A stretch of DNA of 48,887 nucleotides, from contig JAJDTR010000008.1 in the NCBI GenBank assembly GCA_022827055.1, forward strand, positions 1-48,887, in the 5' to 3' direction. Source of the stretch: Candidatus Poribacteria bacterium. Its GTDB lineage: Bacteria; Poribacteria; WGA-4E; JAJDTR01. Below the pieces are notes generated by a model, which saw only the letters and a program-made list of their open reading frames with translations, was not told where the DNA came from and did not search any database. This document shows, one piece after another, positions 42,530 through 48,887 of this stretch. The first letter of the stretch is position 1; the number at the start of each line of letters is the position of its first letter. The translations under genes were made by a program, and so were the position numbers.

Positions 42530-42658
42530 GTTGCCTATGCCCGAAAGTGTTCGCAGCACTAGCGGGCAAAAGGCTATGCTAGGCAACGCAATCGTGATGT
42601 GCGTGAGAGAACTCACTTGCGTCACGTATCGCCATTTATATCACGATAGGGTGTTTTT
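42530..42658 (+). ncRNA. Candidate structured small RNA with three helices and a U-tract
   Basis: Domain 1 (42530-42587): outer stem GTTGCCTA/TAGGCAAC, inner stem TGCCCG/CGGGCA and apical AGTG/CACT are nested in order. Domain 2 (42593-42626): a 15-bp arm starting CGTGATG and ending CACG, with one mismatch, three G-T pairs and an AGAA loop. Domain 3: TATCG (42627-42631)/CGATA (42644-42648), then GGGTGTTTTTG, a possible terminator. No open reading frame runs through it. I could not match it to a known riboswitch or RNA family. The minus-strand reading is also possible but has no terminal U-run. Confidence 0.5.
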
Positions 42659-42823
42659 GTCAATCTTCCTAGATCCCGTATATGTTTACGAGTAGCGCAG
42701 TTCGTGCCGTGCTAGTACACAAAAAAAAGGGAGACCTACCGTGCGTATACAACGCAATTTTCCGTAGGTATGTCCCATCAACCGGGCAGCCTGCGGGTTG
42801 CCCCTCTTTCTATGGAGGGGGAG

Positions 42824-43193
42824 ATGTTGTTTAGGATAGTTTCAGCTGCATTGACACTATTGGTCGCCACACTCTTAATGAAAGCAGAACCAACACTCCA
42901 AGTTGTGCGGCATTTGACACAACACCTAAAATTGAAGATGAAGCAAGCCAAATAGTTGATCTGAAGGTAGGTTCTAAGTTCGACAAGACGACGCCTATAG
43001 AAGTCGTCGTAATAGGCGCGAATAGCTATTAGCTATGGTGAACGCGCTCAGAACTTCAACGGCTCAATAGTTCTCGTTCACGTTTATGACAGAGTATTGA
43101 GCAAGGATGAGATTAGCCGGAACATCGCAGCCTGGATCGGATGGTGGGGGCGATCCCGCCTCAAAACGCACCACGATCTACGGTAGAGTGAAG
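42824..43193 (+). pseudogene. Decayed third LamG-like gene: signal-peptide-like start and C-terminal remnant
   Basis: An ATG at 42824 after GGAGGGGGAG starts MLFRIVSAALTLLVATLLMK, a good signal peptide that soon runs out of frame. From about 42967 the DNA matches the 3' part of the LamG-like pair at 37985-39763: 'KFDKTTPIEVVVIGANSY', then after a 7-base duplication (TAGCTAT repeated at 43023-43036) that causes a stop, 'GERAQNFNGSIVLVHVYDRV', and after a further one-base loss 'DPASKRTTIYGRVK', the decayed T-x-W-G-x-x-K end. The middle third of the gene is missing. The exact 5' junction is unclear. Confidence 0.75.
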
Positions 43194-43199
43194 ATAGGG

Positions 43200-43621
43200 C
43201 ATTTGCTCGCTAGTTAGCAAATGGATGAAATGACGGATTTGATGGAGCGGCGGTCCGGACGCTCCTATATCAATGAGGTCATTTAGATTCTGACGAATCC
43301 CTTCAAAGTCTTTGACTCCATCGCCGTAGGAGTATTGCGCCCGGGAGACAGTGAGGCCCAGCAGAGTTCGAGTACGTCCGTTGGACGAATGAATTGGCGG
43401 CAGATTCCTACAATCGCAACCAAACTTTCAGCCGTTGCCGCGTGACGGTTAAGGACGGTGTCAGGCTGTAATCCGAACCGTCTGCGGGAGTAATACCATG
43501 TCTCCATTTTTGCAAGTGTATTAATAGCGTTAATCAGGTCTCTCCGAGGCGGGGTAGGAAAATCTCTATCGCGCTCGCTATTCACTCGATTGATCCCCGG
43601 CTATCCGACCAGCCTTGCCCT
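43200..43621. other. Gap with a doubtful 100-aa minus-strand frame and a dispersed repeat
   Basis: CATTTGCT-loop-AGCAAATG (43200-43223) is a hairpin after the LamG relic. A minus-strand frame (43283-43585) reads plausibly protein-like in its second half ('LVAIVGICRQFIRPTDVLEL'), but its first 16 residues come from the CTCTATCGC repeat (43560-43600) and it has no ribosome binding site. I regard it as a possible gene fragment. Confidence 0.4.
43560..43600 (+). repeat. CTCTATCGC-type dispersed repeat
   Basis: AATCTCTATCGCGCTCGCT, then ATTCACTCGATTGATC. The CTCCTACAG end is replaced by CCCGGCTATCC. It lies 22 bases beyond the stop of the second GT-C gene. Confidence 0.65.
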
Positions 43622-45745
43622 TTAATTCCGTTTGATGGCACATCCGCTCCATCCCCAGCGTTCATAGCGGCTTCTTCCGCGCGAATATATTACCTGAGTC
43701 AGACGTTCATCGGTGATTGTGATGTCGTAACTCCGTTCGACCGTTTCAATTCCCGTTGGAATTCTCAATTTCCTGATTTTATTCTCCCCGTTGGCGATGA
43801 GATTTATCTCCAGCGGTTCAGAGCCGCCAGAGGAAAAATAGCAGGTGACTTCATATTCCCCGTTGGGAAGAGCAACTCTGAAAACGCCATCCTCCTCACC
43901 CCACACACTGTCGCGATAGGGTTCGGGGAGGTTGGTTTCGCTGACGGAATCTTCCCGTTCCGACTTCGTCAACCAACCATATCTCCCATCAATGTATACA
44001 GTATCCTCATAGATGGCAATGTGATCCGGCGCAGTCTGTCCATCGTGGGATTGCATGTCAAATTTTATCGTCGTTCTGCCGCCCCACAAATTTTCGTCGG
44101 GGCTTGCCCTTTTGAGGCGATACAGCCTGTTGTGGTTGTTGGAATGGATCAGTTCAAAGTCATCTTCCAACTCCTCTATTTCATCATATTCTGTCCGCCA
44201 CAATATCATATGGTCGGGGGTGAAGTCGGTTTTCCAGCGCTCCCCCGGCGCACTCTCCGCAGAATAGTGTCTTTCTTTGAAGCGTACGGGAAAATGATCG
44301 GTGTGTGCCTCATAGTTGTCGAGATATGCGATTCCGTTTTTCACAGCCAACAAGCACTCTGTGTGTCCGAACGGTGCTACGTATTTGGGTTTCCAACCCA
44401 GTGAGTCTGATACGCCATTCCACTCCTCCGGGCGGCTTGTGAGGATCGTATGTTTATCAAGCATACCGATCGACGACACAGCGTCATCTATATCCTTGTT
44501 CAAAAGATAATACGTCTGGACGTTGTAACCGAGATGCCATAATGATAGGGCGATGATAATAACGGCGGTAGCATATTTTATGTACTTATGAAGACCGATA
44601 CTGAAAAATGGAAGAAGCACCAGAAAGATGTAGAGATGGATCCTGTCGTTAATCCAACCGCCGCCGTAGCCGACCCAGGGAAACCTGAAATACATCACCG
44701 TCAGGATAGTTGCCAACAGCAGAAACAGGTCTCTTTTTCTCACAATTCTTGTCCACAGACGTTCGATTGAATCGTCTGATTCCGACAAGCGACTGAATCT
44801 GTACACATGTAGGACTCTGTCTATGAGGGTCAGCACAAAAGCTACGGCGAAGACAACGAGTAAAACGCGTCCAATGAGAATGTGCTCATCTCGGAAAGAA
44901 ACCAGCGATTTCATGGAGAAGAAATATTCGCTCAGCCATTCAAAACCCTTGTGTCCACCTGCCCTACGAGGCCGGTCCAAAAAGTAGGAAATCATAATAA
45001 AATAGGCGGGCAGCATGGTTACCAGAAAAAGAAAGGTCGGTTTGAGTTTCGCCGCAAAGGTCTTCAGCTTGCTTGCCAGTGTCTTTTCATTGCCTCCTGA
45101 TATTTCCCTATAGCCCCACGTCACACGCAGCGCTTCATACAGCGACAGGAAGACCGAGAAAAAAGTTAGAGCCATCATAAGCGTCGCATAGGATTGGTAA
45201 TGGGTGAGGTAAGTGGCGATTAGCAGTGCATACAACATCCCAATATTCGCAATGGTGAGTTCATTCCTGCGTTTCCACCAGTATCCCAAGGTGAAAAAGA
45301 ATAGAGACATACTCAGGACAAAGTTGTAAAAGCCCATGTGGAGCAGGTAGTTGTAGGCGAATATGAATCCAACCAGCCCGAAAATCGCGTTTCCCTTCTG
45401 GACGCTGTTGAGAAAATAGAATAGGGATAGCGGCAGCAGCCCAATGCAGATGCTGATCAGAATTTTTTCGCAGATAATGGGCGGGAAAACATACATTAGC
45501 AGCGCCAGAAACGCGTGCGAGGTCCAGTTTGGGAATAGCGTCAGCCTCAGTTCGTAGACTTCCCGCAGTCTGTAGTTTTCGTGTTTGTGGTACTCCTTCA
45601 ATACATAGGAGTTATATATGTGGCTTGCTCCATCTTGGGTGGGAAAATACGTGAAAATCCAGACCGGCAGAAGATGTATAACCAGCAAGGCAATGATGAC
45701 ATGTCGTCCTACAGAAGCGATACCAGCGGATTCATGCTTCGTCAT
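43622..45745 (-). CDS. GT-C-like polytopic membrane protein with C-terminal carbohydrate-binding-like domain
   Basis: 707 aa from the ATG at 45745 (AGGAATATCAAG before it; 45766 is an in-frame alternative). Residues about 10-430 contain around eleven membrane segments: 'VIIALLVIHLLPVWIFTYF', 'ISICIGLLPLSLFYFL', 'AIFGLVGFIFAYNYLLHMG'. The first loop has FPTQDGASHIYNSY, where GT-C enzymes carry catalytic acids. After a soluble stretch, the last about 150 residues read as a beta-sandwich of the malectin/galactose-binding kind: 'FDMQSHDGQTAPDHIAIYED', 'GRYGWLTKSE', 'FRVALPNGEYEVTCYFSSGG', ending 'RWGWSGCAIKRN'. It would lie outside the membrane. The glycosyltransferase assignment rests on topology only. 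It has the same overall layout as the LamG-fused protein at 26447-28735. Confidence 0.8.
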   Translation of the reverse strand: MTKHESAGIASVGRHVIIALLVIHLLPVWIFTYFPTQDGASHIYNSYVLKEYHKHENYRLREVYELRLTLFPNWTSHAFLALLMYVFPPIICEKILISICIGLLPLSLFYFLNSVQKGNAIFGLVGFIFAYNYLLHMGFYNFVLSMSLFFFTLGYWWKRRNELTIANIGMLYALLIATYLTHYQSYATLMMALTFFSVFLSLYEALRVTWGYREISGGNEKTLASKLKTFAAKLKPTFLFLVTMLPAYFIMISYFLDRPRRAGGHKGFEWLSEYFFSMKSLVSFRDEHILIGRVLLVVFAVAFVLTLIDRVLHVYRFSRLSESDDSIERLWTRIVRKRDLFLLLATILTVMYFRFPWVGYGGGWINDRIHLYIFLVLLPFFSIGLHKYIKYATAVIIIALSLWHLGYNVQTYYLLNKDIDDAVSSIGMLDKHTILTSRPEEWNGVSDSLGWKPKYVAPFGHTECLLAVKNGIAYLDNYEAHTDHFPVRFKERHYSAESAPGERWKTDFTPDHMILWRTEYDEIEELEDDFELIHSNNHNRLYRLKRASPDENLWGGRTTIKFDMQSHDGQTAPDHIAIYEDTVYIDGRYGWLTKSEREDSVSETNLPEPYRDSVWGEEDGVFRVALPNGEYEVTCYFSSGGSEPLEINLIANGENKIRKLRIPTGIETVERSYDITITDERLTQVIYSRGRSRYERWGWSGCAIKRN

Positions 45746-45845
45746 CTTGATATTCCTGTTAAACACAGCAGAGACAGGTTTTGGCGATGCGAGGTTAGAG
45801 ACAAATCCAGCCTACTACATTCTTGACGTTCTCGCTTGGCGGAGA

Positions 45846-47420
45846 TTATTCTCCGTAGATGCTCTTCATCTCCCAGAGGTCGAGCGACAAAAGCTCGGCG
45901 TCTCTGCCCTGCGCGCTCAAAGAGACTCCGGTGCTGTCCGGCCGGCCGGGGTAGACCCGCATGGCAACACACTGGCGGCCGTTGACGAACACTTCGATGA
46001 CGCTGCGGTCAATGAATACGTGCAGCTTGAGTGTCTCCTCCGGTCCCACGACAACCGGGGCAGTCTCCGGCGCGCGGCCCAGAGCATCGGGCAGAATCGA
46101 CGAGCGTGACGAATCGATACTGATGAGGCTGTCGCGAGAATCCGGTTGCCGTACCGGGTGCCCGAAGCCACGGTCGCGGTAGAAAACGATACGGGTGTGT
46201 TCTTGCCGGTCCGGGGATCGCAGCACGTTCAGTTCCACCATCGGTGCTCCACCGGTGTCAATCTCCAACTCAAGCTCGATGGCATTACCTTCGATGCCGT
46301 CAAGCACCGTTTCACTATTGGCAGGGATCGGCTGGCGGCCAACGCTCTTATGAGAGCCGCGGAGCGAGGCAATGTCACCGGCGTGATCGATGCCCAGTTC
46401 GTCCTCGCCGATCAGCGTCAGCCTCCTCGGTAGGCTCATGAGTTGACCCCACCCCTTCTTCGGTAGGCCGGGATTCATGTTCCAGATACAGATGACGCCT
46501 CCTTTGCCGTCGGGCGTGGCGGACGGTGCATGCAATCCTGACGGATTTGCGGCGCCGAAGTTAAACTTGCCGTGGGCGGTCGGATGAAATTTTGCGCCCT
46601 CTGCGTCGTAGTCGCCGAGCAGGTACTGCGGACCGCTCATGTGGCTGAAGATGAGCAGGATGTGCCGCCCGGCGGTACCGCTGCCGATAGGCCAGAAGTA
46701 GGGACAGGCTCCGTCGTCGCCATCGATTAAGCAGCTTTGGTCATCTACGAACGGATGCAGATATTCCCAGTGTTCGAGGTCGTTGGAGCGAAATACCGAG
46801 TCCATCGGATTCCAAGCGTCACGCCCGTTGGACAGAGCGTAGTAGGTGTCACCTACGCGCCAAATGCAGGGATCGTGTACACGGTATGTCAAAGCCGAGC
46901 CGTCCGGTGCCATCAGCGGCACCACAGGTCCGCCCGTCAGCTTTTCCCAGTTGAGCAGCAGCGGATCGCTCGACGTGGCGACCATCAAACCTTGTTCGAC
47001 GCCGTAATACATGGCGATAACCCGATCCTCTTCGACCAGTGTGCTGCCGGAGAAGCAATGACGCTCCGGACTCGGGTGAATGGCGTACGGAAGGTCGTGC
47101 CAGTGAATCAGATCCGCACTCACCGCGTGTCCCCAGTGCACACGTCCGTCACCGTCAGGCGGATTGCCCTGATAGAAGAGATGCCAGTTTCCACCCCAGT
47201 GGCAGAGCCCGTTGGAGTCGTTGTGATTCGATTCGGGACTCACGAAGTGGTAGGTTGGCCGGTGCGGATCACTGCTCAGAGTGGCGCGGGATTCGCGCAT
47301 GCGTGCCAAGAGGGGGTTCGCCGCCAGTTCCTTCTCCTGCGTTTCGAGCGTGTCCCCGAACCTGTATTTCGGAGTTTCCGTAGGCGGAAAATACTTTGGT
47401 GGCAGGTTGTTTATCGTCAT
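45846..47420 (-). CDS. GH32-like five-bladed propeller glycosidase
   Basis: 524 aa. GH32 landmarks are present in order: HNDSNGLCHWGGNWHLFYQG (residues 66-85, with D68 at the nucleophile position of the family's NDPNG), 'VHWGHAVSADLIHWHDLP', 'HCFSGSTL', 'YRVHDPCIW' (181-187, where GH32 has RDP; here H then D183) and 'GDDGACPYFWPIG' (234-246, where GH32 has ECP). The C-terminal beta-sandwich of GH32 follows: 'AIELELEIDTGG', 'LHVFIDRSVIEVFVNGRQC'. No signal peptide is visible. GH32 enzymes cleave fructosides. The changed RDP and ECP positions leave the activity and substrate uncertain. A fossil ABC permease tail lies 18 bases upstream of the ATG, which hints at an old sugar-uptake operon. Confidence 0.88.
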   Translation of the reverse strand: MTINNLPPKYFPPTETPKYRFGDTLETQEKELAANPLLARMRESRATLSSDPHRPTYHFVSPESNHNDSNGLCHWGGNWHLFYQGNPPDGDGRVHWGHAVSADLIHWHDLPYAIHPSPERHCFSGSTLVEEDRVIAMYYGVEQGLMVATSSDPLLLNWEKLTGGPVVPLMAPDGSALTYRVHDPCIWRVGDTYYALSNGRDAWNPMDSVFRSNDLEHWEYLHPFVDDQSCLIDGDDGACPYFWPIGSGTAGRHILLIFSHMSGPQYLLGDYDAEGAKFHPTAHGKFNFGAANPSGLHAPSATPDGKGGVICIWNMNPGLPKKGWGQLMSLPRRLTLIGEDELGIDHAGDIASLRGSHKSVGRQPIPANSETVLDGIEGNAIELELEIDTGGAPMVELNVLRSPDRQEHTRIVFYRDRGFGHPVRQPDSRDSLISIDSSRSSILPDALGRAPETAPVVVGPEETLKLHVFIDRSVIEVFVNGRQCVAMRVYPGRPDSTGVSLSAQGRDAELLSLDLWEMKSIYGE

Positions 47421-47437
47421 TCTGTTTTCACCATTCC

Positions 47438-47563
47438 TTAATCCATCATATAGGAGTCTGCGGCGGCGCGCAAACCGTTGCCCACGAAGTTGAACGCCTG
47501 CACGGCTACGACGATTGAAATCGAAGGTATCAGGAACGAGGGATAGAGCGCCATGGTTATAAA
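47438..47563 (-). pseudogene. C-terminal fossil of an ABC transporter permease (DppC/OppC type)
   Basis: The minus-strand frame reads ALYPSFLIPSISIVVAVQAF, then NFVGNGLRAAADSYMMD and TAA at 47438. 'P-S-x-x-I-x-I-x-V-V-x-x-x-x-F-N-x-x-G-x-G-L-R-x-A-x-D' is the classic end of binding-protein-dependent peptide/nickel-type permeases ('FNLLGDGLRDALDPR' in typical members). Upstream the frame meets a stop at about 47568, and no more permease sequence is visible. The stop codon lies 17 bases before the GH32-like start, an operon-like spacing. Confidence 0.72.
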
Positions 47564-48014
47564 ATTCTACGCCTGATAGTAAAGCATGCCCTAGCTATAA
47601 ACCGGAACATTATCGCGAAGATATCGATGCCTATCATGGAAATATACGAAAGCAATTTTACCCGTTTTTCACTGCCCGCTCAATGACAATCTCACGGTTC
47701 AAGGATTCTTGGTTTTTTATACGCACGCTGCTCTGAGTTTAGCATCCGCAGTCATTTATATATTCACATATAGGGTTGATGCGGTAACAGGAGGTAGCTA
47801 CCATAGGCAGGGCATCTTGACCTGCCGCGCATAGGCGGTCGCTACCTGGAGAAGATCTCTATCGCATTCGCTATTAGATCCGCTATCGCCCTCGTTGTCC
47901 ACTCGGTTGATCTCCTACAGTGCCTCTATCGTAACATTTTTGGATTGTCACATCGGGTTACCTACAATCCAGTTATACGTAGATTTAAACCTATCGGAGG
48001 AATTCTCGCCGTGT
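47564..48014. other. Repeat-rich gap, no intact gene
   Basis: Contains GGCAGG-loop-CCTGCC (about 47806-47826) inside an outer GGTAGC/GCTACC pair (47793-47845), followed by two CTCTATCGC-type repeats (47853-47878 and 47883-47920, the second ending GATCTCCTACAG). Nothing else is recognised. Confidence 0.6.
47853..47920 (+). repeat. Two consecutive CTCTATCGC-type repeats
   Basis: AGATCTCTATCGCATTCGCT then ATTAG, followed by CTATCGCCCTCGTTGTCC then ACTCGGTTGATCTCCTACAG. The first copy appears cut where the second begins. Confidence 0.65.
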
Positions 48015-48887
48015 TTATTCATGGAAGCTGAACGAGAAAATTTTTGATTCTCTTAACTCGAATTTCAACTTTATCTCCCGTCCTATGAGGCTCGTCAATG
48101 AAAATCCGTCTTTCCACTCTATTTTCGAGTCTGATACGGTGGTGGTTACCAACTCTCCTTCAGCCACGTGTTTGTTGTCTTTGTTCAAAAGCGAGACTTT
48201 GACAAACCCGGACGGTGCGACATCGGCGCTGATACCCAGCGAATCGCCGACGACCGATACGGATTTGGTCGTGAGGTCACCGGTTTTATTGCTTCCGCCG
48301 GCAATCTGTTCGTAACCGGCAAAACCGTCGGGCCGCAGCCGAGCCAGGGCAAAGAAGCCGTTGCGCCAGCCCATAAATCGACCGTCGTTCGCGCCGTAGT
48401 AGAGGAGAATCTCGTCCTTCTTCACAATCGGCGTGGCGGCAAAGATGCAGCCCCAGTCATAATCGCCCATCACTGAGCCGTTGGGAATCAGCGGCTTGCC
48501 GGGTTGGATTCGATGCCATTGTTTGCTATCCGGGCTCCACGCCAATTCGCACCATTGCCGGCTCGTTTCTATGTCAAAGAGTCCTACCATGCCGAGATAG
48601 ACACCGGCGTGGGGGAGTACGATCAAATCATGAATCTGCATGCGCGGGTTAAGCCCCTCCATAACAGGTTCTGTTTTTGACCATTTCACAAAATCCTCCG
48701 ACTCACTCCTTACCGCCTGCCGATGCCCCTGGTATCCGTAGCGGCCCGTAGTTTTCGCCCCGCCCCAACCACGTGTGATAAGCCCGTACTTCCTAAGATT
48801 TTCATCCCACCACACGCTCGGGTGCGTGTCACCAATATCCATGGGGCCGACATCGTGCTTGTTACTCCAATGAATCCCGTCCGGAGA
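48015..48887 (-). CDS. Five-bladed beta-propeller glycosidase-like protein (GH32/GH43-like), N-terminus beyond window
   Basis: The frame is open from the right edge (SPDGIHWSNKHDVGP before the ATG at 48842) to a stop at 48015, at least 290 residues. Blade signatures of glycoside hydrolase clans with five-bladed propellers are clear: 'SPDGIHWS', 'GDTHPSVWWDENLRKYGLIT', 'ESEDFVKWSKTEPV', 'LAWSPDSKQWHRI' and 'DEILLYYGANDGRFMGWR'. The last 75 residues, 'SLGISADVAPSGFVKVSLLN' and 'IKLKFELRESKIFSF', form a beta-sandwich tail as in GH32 or sialidase-like proteins. The substrate cannot be deduced, and the catalytic first blade lies partly outside the window. It has the same orientation as the GH32-like gene, separated by 594 bases. 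Confidence 0.83.
   Translation of the reverse strand, partial: SPDGIHWSNKHDVGPMDIGDTHPSVWWDENLRKYGLITRGWGGAKTTGRYGYQGHRQAVRSESEDFVKWSKTEPVMEGLNPRMQIHDLIVLPHAGVYLGMVGLFDIETSRQWCELAWSPDSKQWHRIQPGKPLIPNGSVMGDYDWGCIFAATPIVKKDEILLYYGANDGRFMGWRNGFFALARLRPDGFAGYEQIAGGSNKTGDLTTKSVSVVGDSLGISADVAPSGFVKVSLLNKDNKHVAEGELVTTTVSDSKIEWKDGFSLTSLIGREIKLKFELRESKIFSFSFHE

Noticed and set aside
43283..43585. 100-aa minus-strand open frame
   Set aside because: Its start is the CTCTATCGC repeat read on the other strand and there is no translation signal. The later part may be a gene fragment, but I cannot name it.

Overview
This 48.9 kb window looks like a chromosomal segment of an uncultivated bacterium of the Poribacteria type (Latescibacteria or a related sponge/marine lineage are alternatives). 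The evidence is indirect: intermediate GC, long repeat-rich intergenic gaps, and an unusual concentration of families typical of those genomes, namely phytanoyl-CoA dioxygenase-like (PhyH) oxygenases, DUF4838 proteins, LamG-domain secreted proteins, ASPIC/UnbV proteins, enolase-superfamily dehydratases and a DUF6785-type membrane protein. No rRNA, tRNA, CRISPR, integrase or transposase gene was recognised.

Region 1 (1-8.05 kb, all minus strand): an edge-truncated unknown protein, an NHL propeller protein, two enolase-superfamily (MR/MLE) enzymes, an RraA-type aldolase-like protein, an unknown 457-aa protein and a PfkB sugar kinase. This reads as sugar-acid catabolism: dehydration to 2-keto-3-deoxy acids, phosphorylation and aldol cleavage. 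Region 2 (8.35-15.9 kb): a PhyH oxygenase (+), an amidohydrolase and a thiamine-diphosphate enzyme in one minus-strand unit, a DUF4838 protein with its core duplicated in one chain, and an NAD-dependent epimerase.

Region 3 (16.2-26.0 kb, plus strand): a secreted WD40 protein, a 979-aa secreted protein with two haem-c motifs embedded in TIG/PPC-like domains, a polytopic DUF6785-like protein, a PhyH oxygenase and an ASPIC/UnbV protein. Region 4 (26.4-32.4 kb): a membrane GT-C-type glycosyltransferase with a C-terminal LamG domain (-), then a LamG/DUF4838 pair (+). Region 5 (32.5-36.6 kb, minus): four PhyH genes in tandem; one is frameshifted and one has H-x-G in place of the iron-binding H-x-D. 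Region 6 (36.6-43.6 kb): a 1.4 kb non-coding gap, two tandem LamG-like secreted paralogues, a Gfo/Idh/MocA oxidoreductase, two tiny arginine/lysine-rich proteins with their own promoter, leader hairpin and terminator, a 93-aa convergent gene, a candidate structured small RNA, and a decayed third LamG copy. Region 7 (43.6-48.9 kb, minus): a second GT-C-like membrane protein with a C-terminal beta-sandwich, a GH32-like protein, the fossil tail of an ABC permease and an edge-truncated beta-propeller glycosidase-like protein.

The intergenic DNA is the most unusual part. It is populated by short hairpins whose stems differ from copy to copy but stay complementary and are followed by a constant CTAC, by about 45-bp 'CTCTATCGC...GATCTCCTAC' repeats, by two 180-195 bp inverted-repeat-bounded units, by a 43-bp exact repeat, and by fossil 3' ends of neighbouring gene families. 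The most interesting gene-level candidates are the small-basic-protein/structured-RNA locus (41.68-42.66 kb) and the two GT-C proteins carrying sugar-binding-like tails. All functional calls come from reading motifs by eye without database searches.
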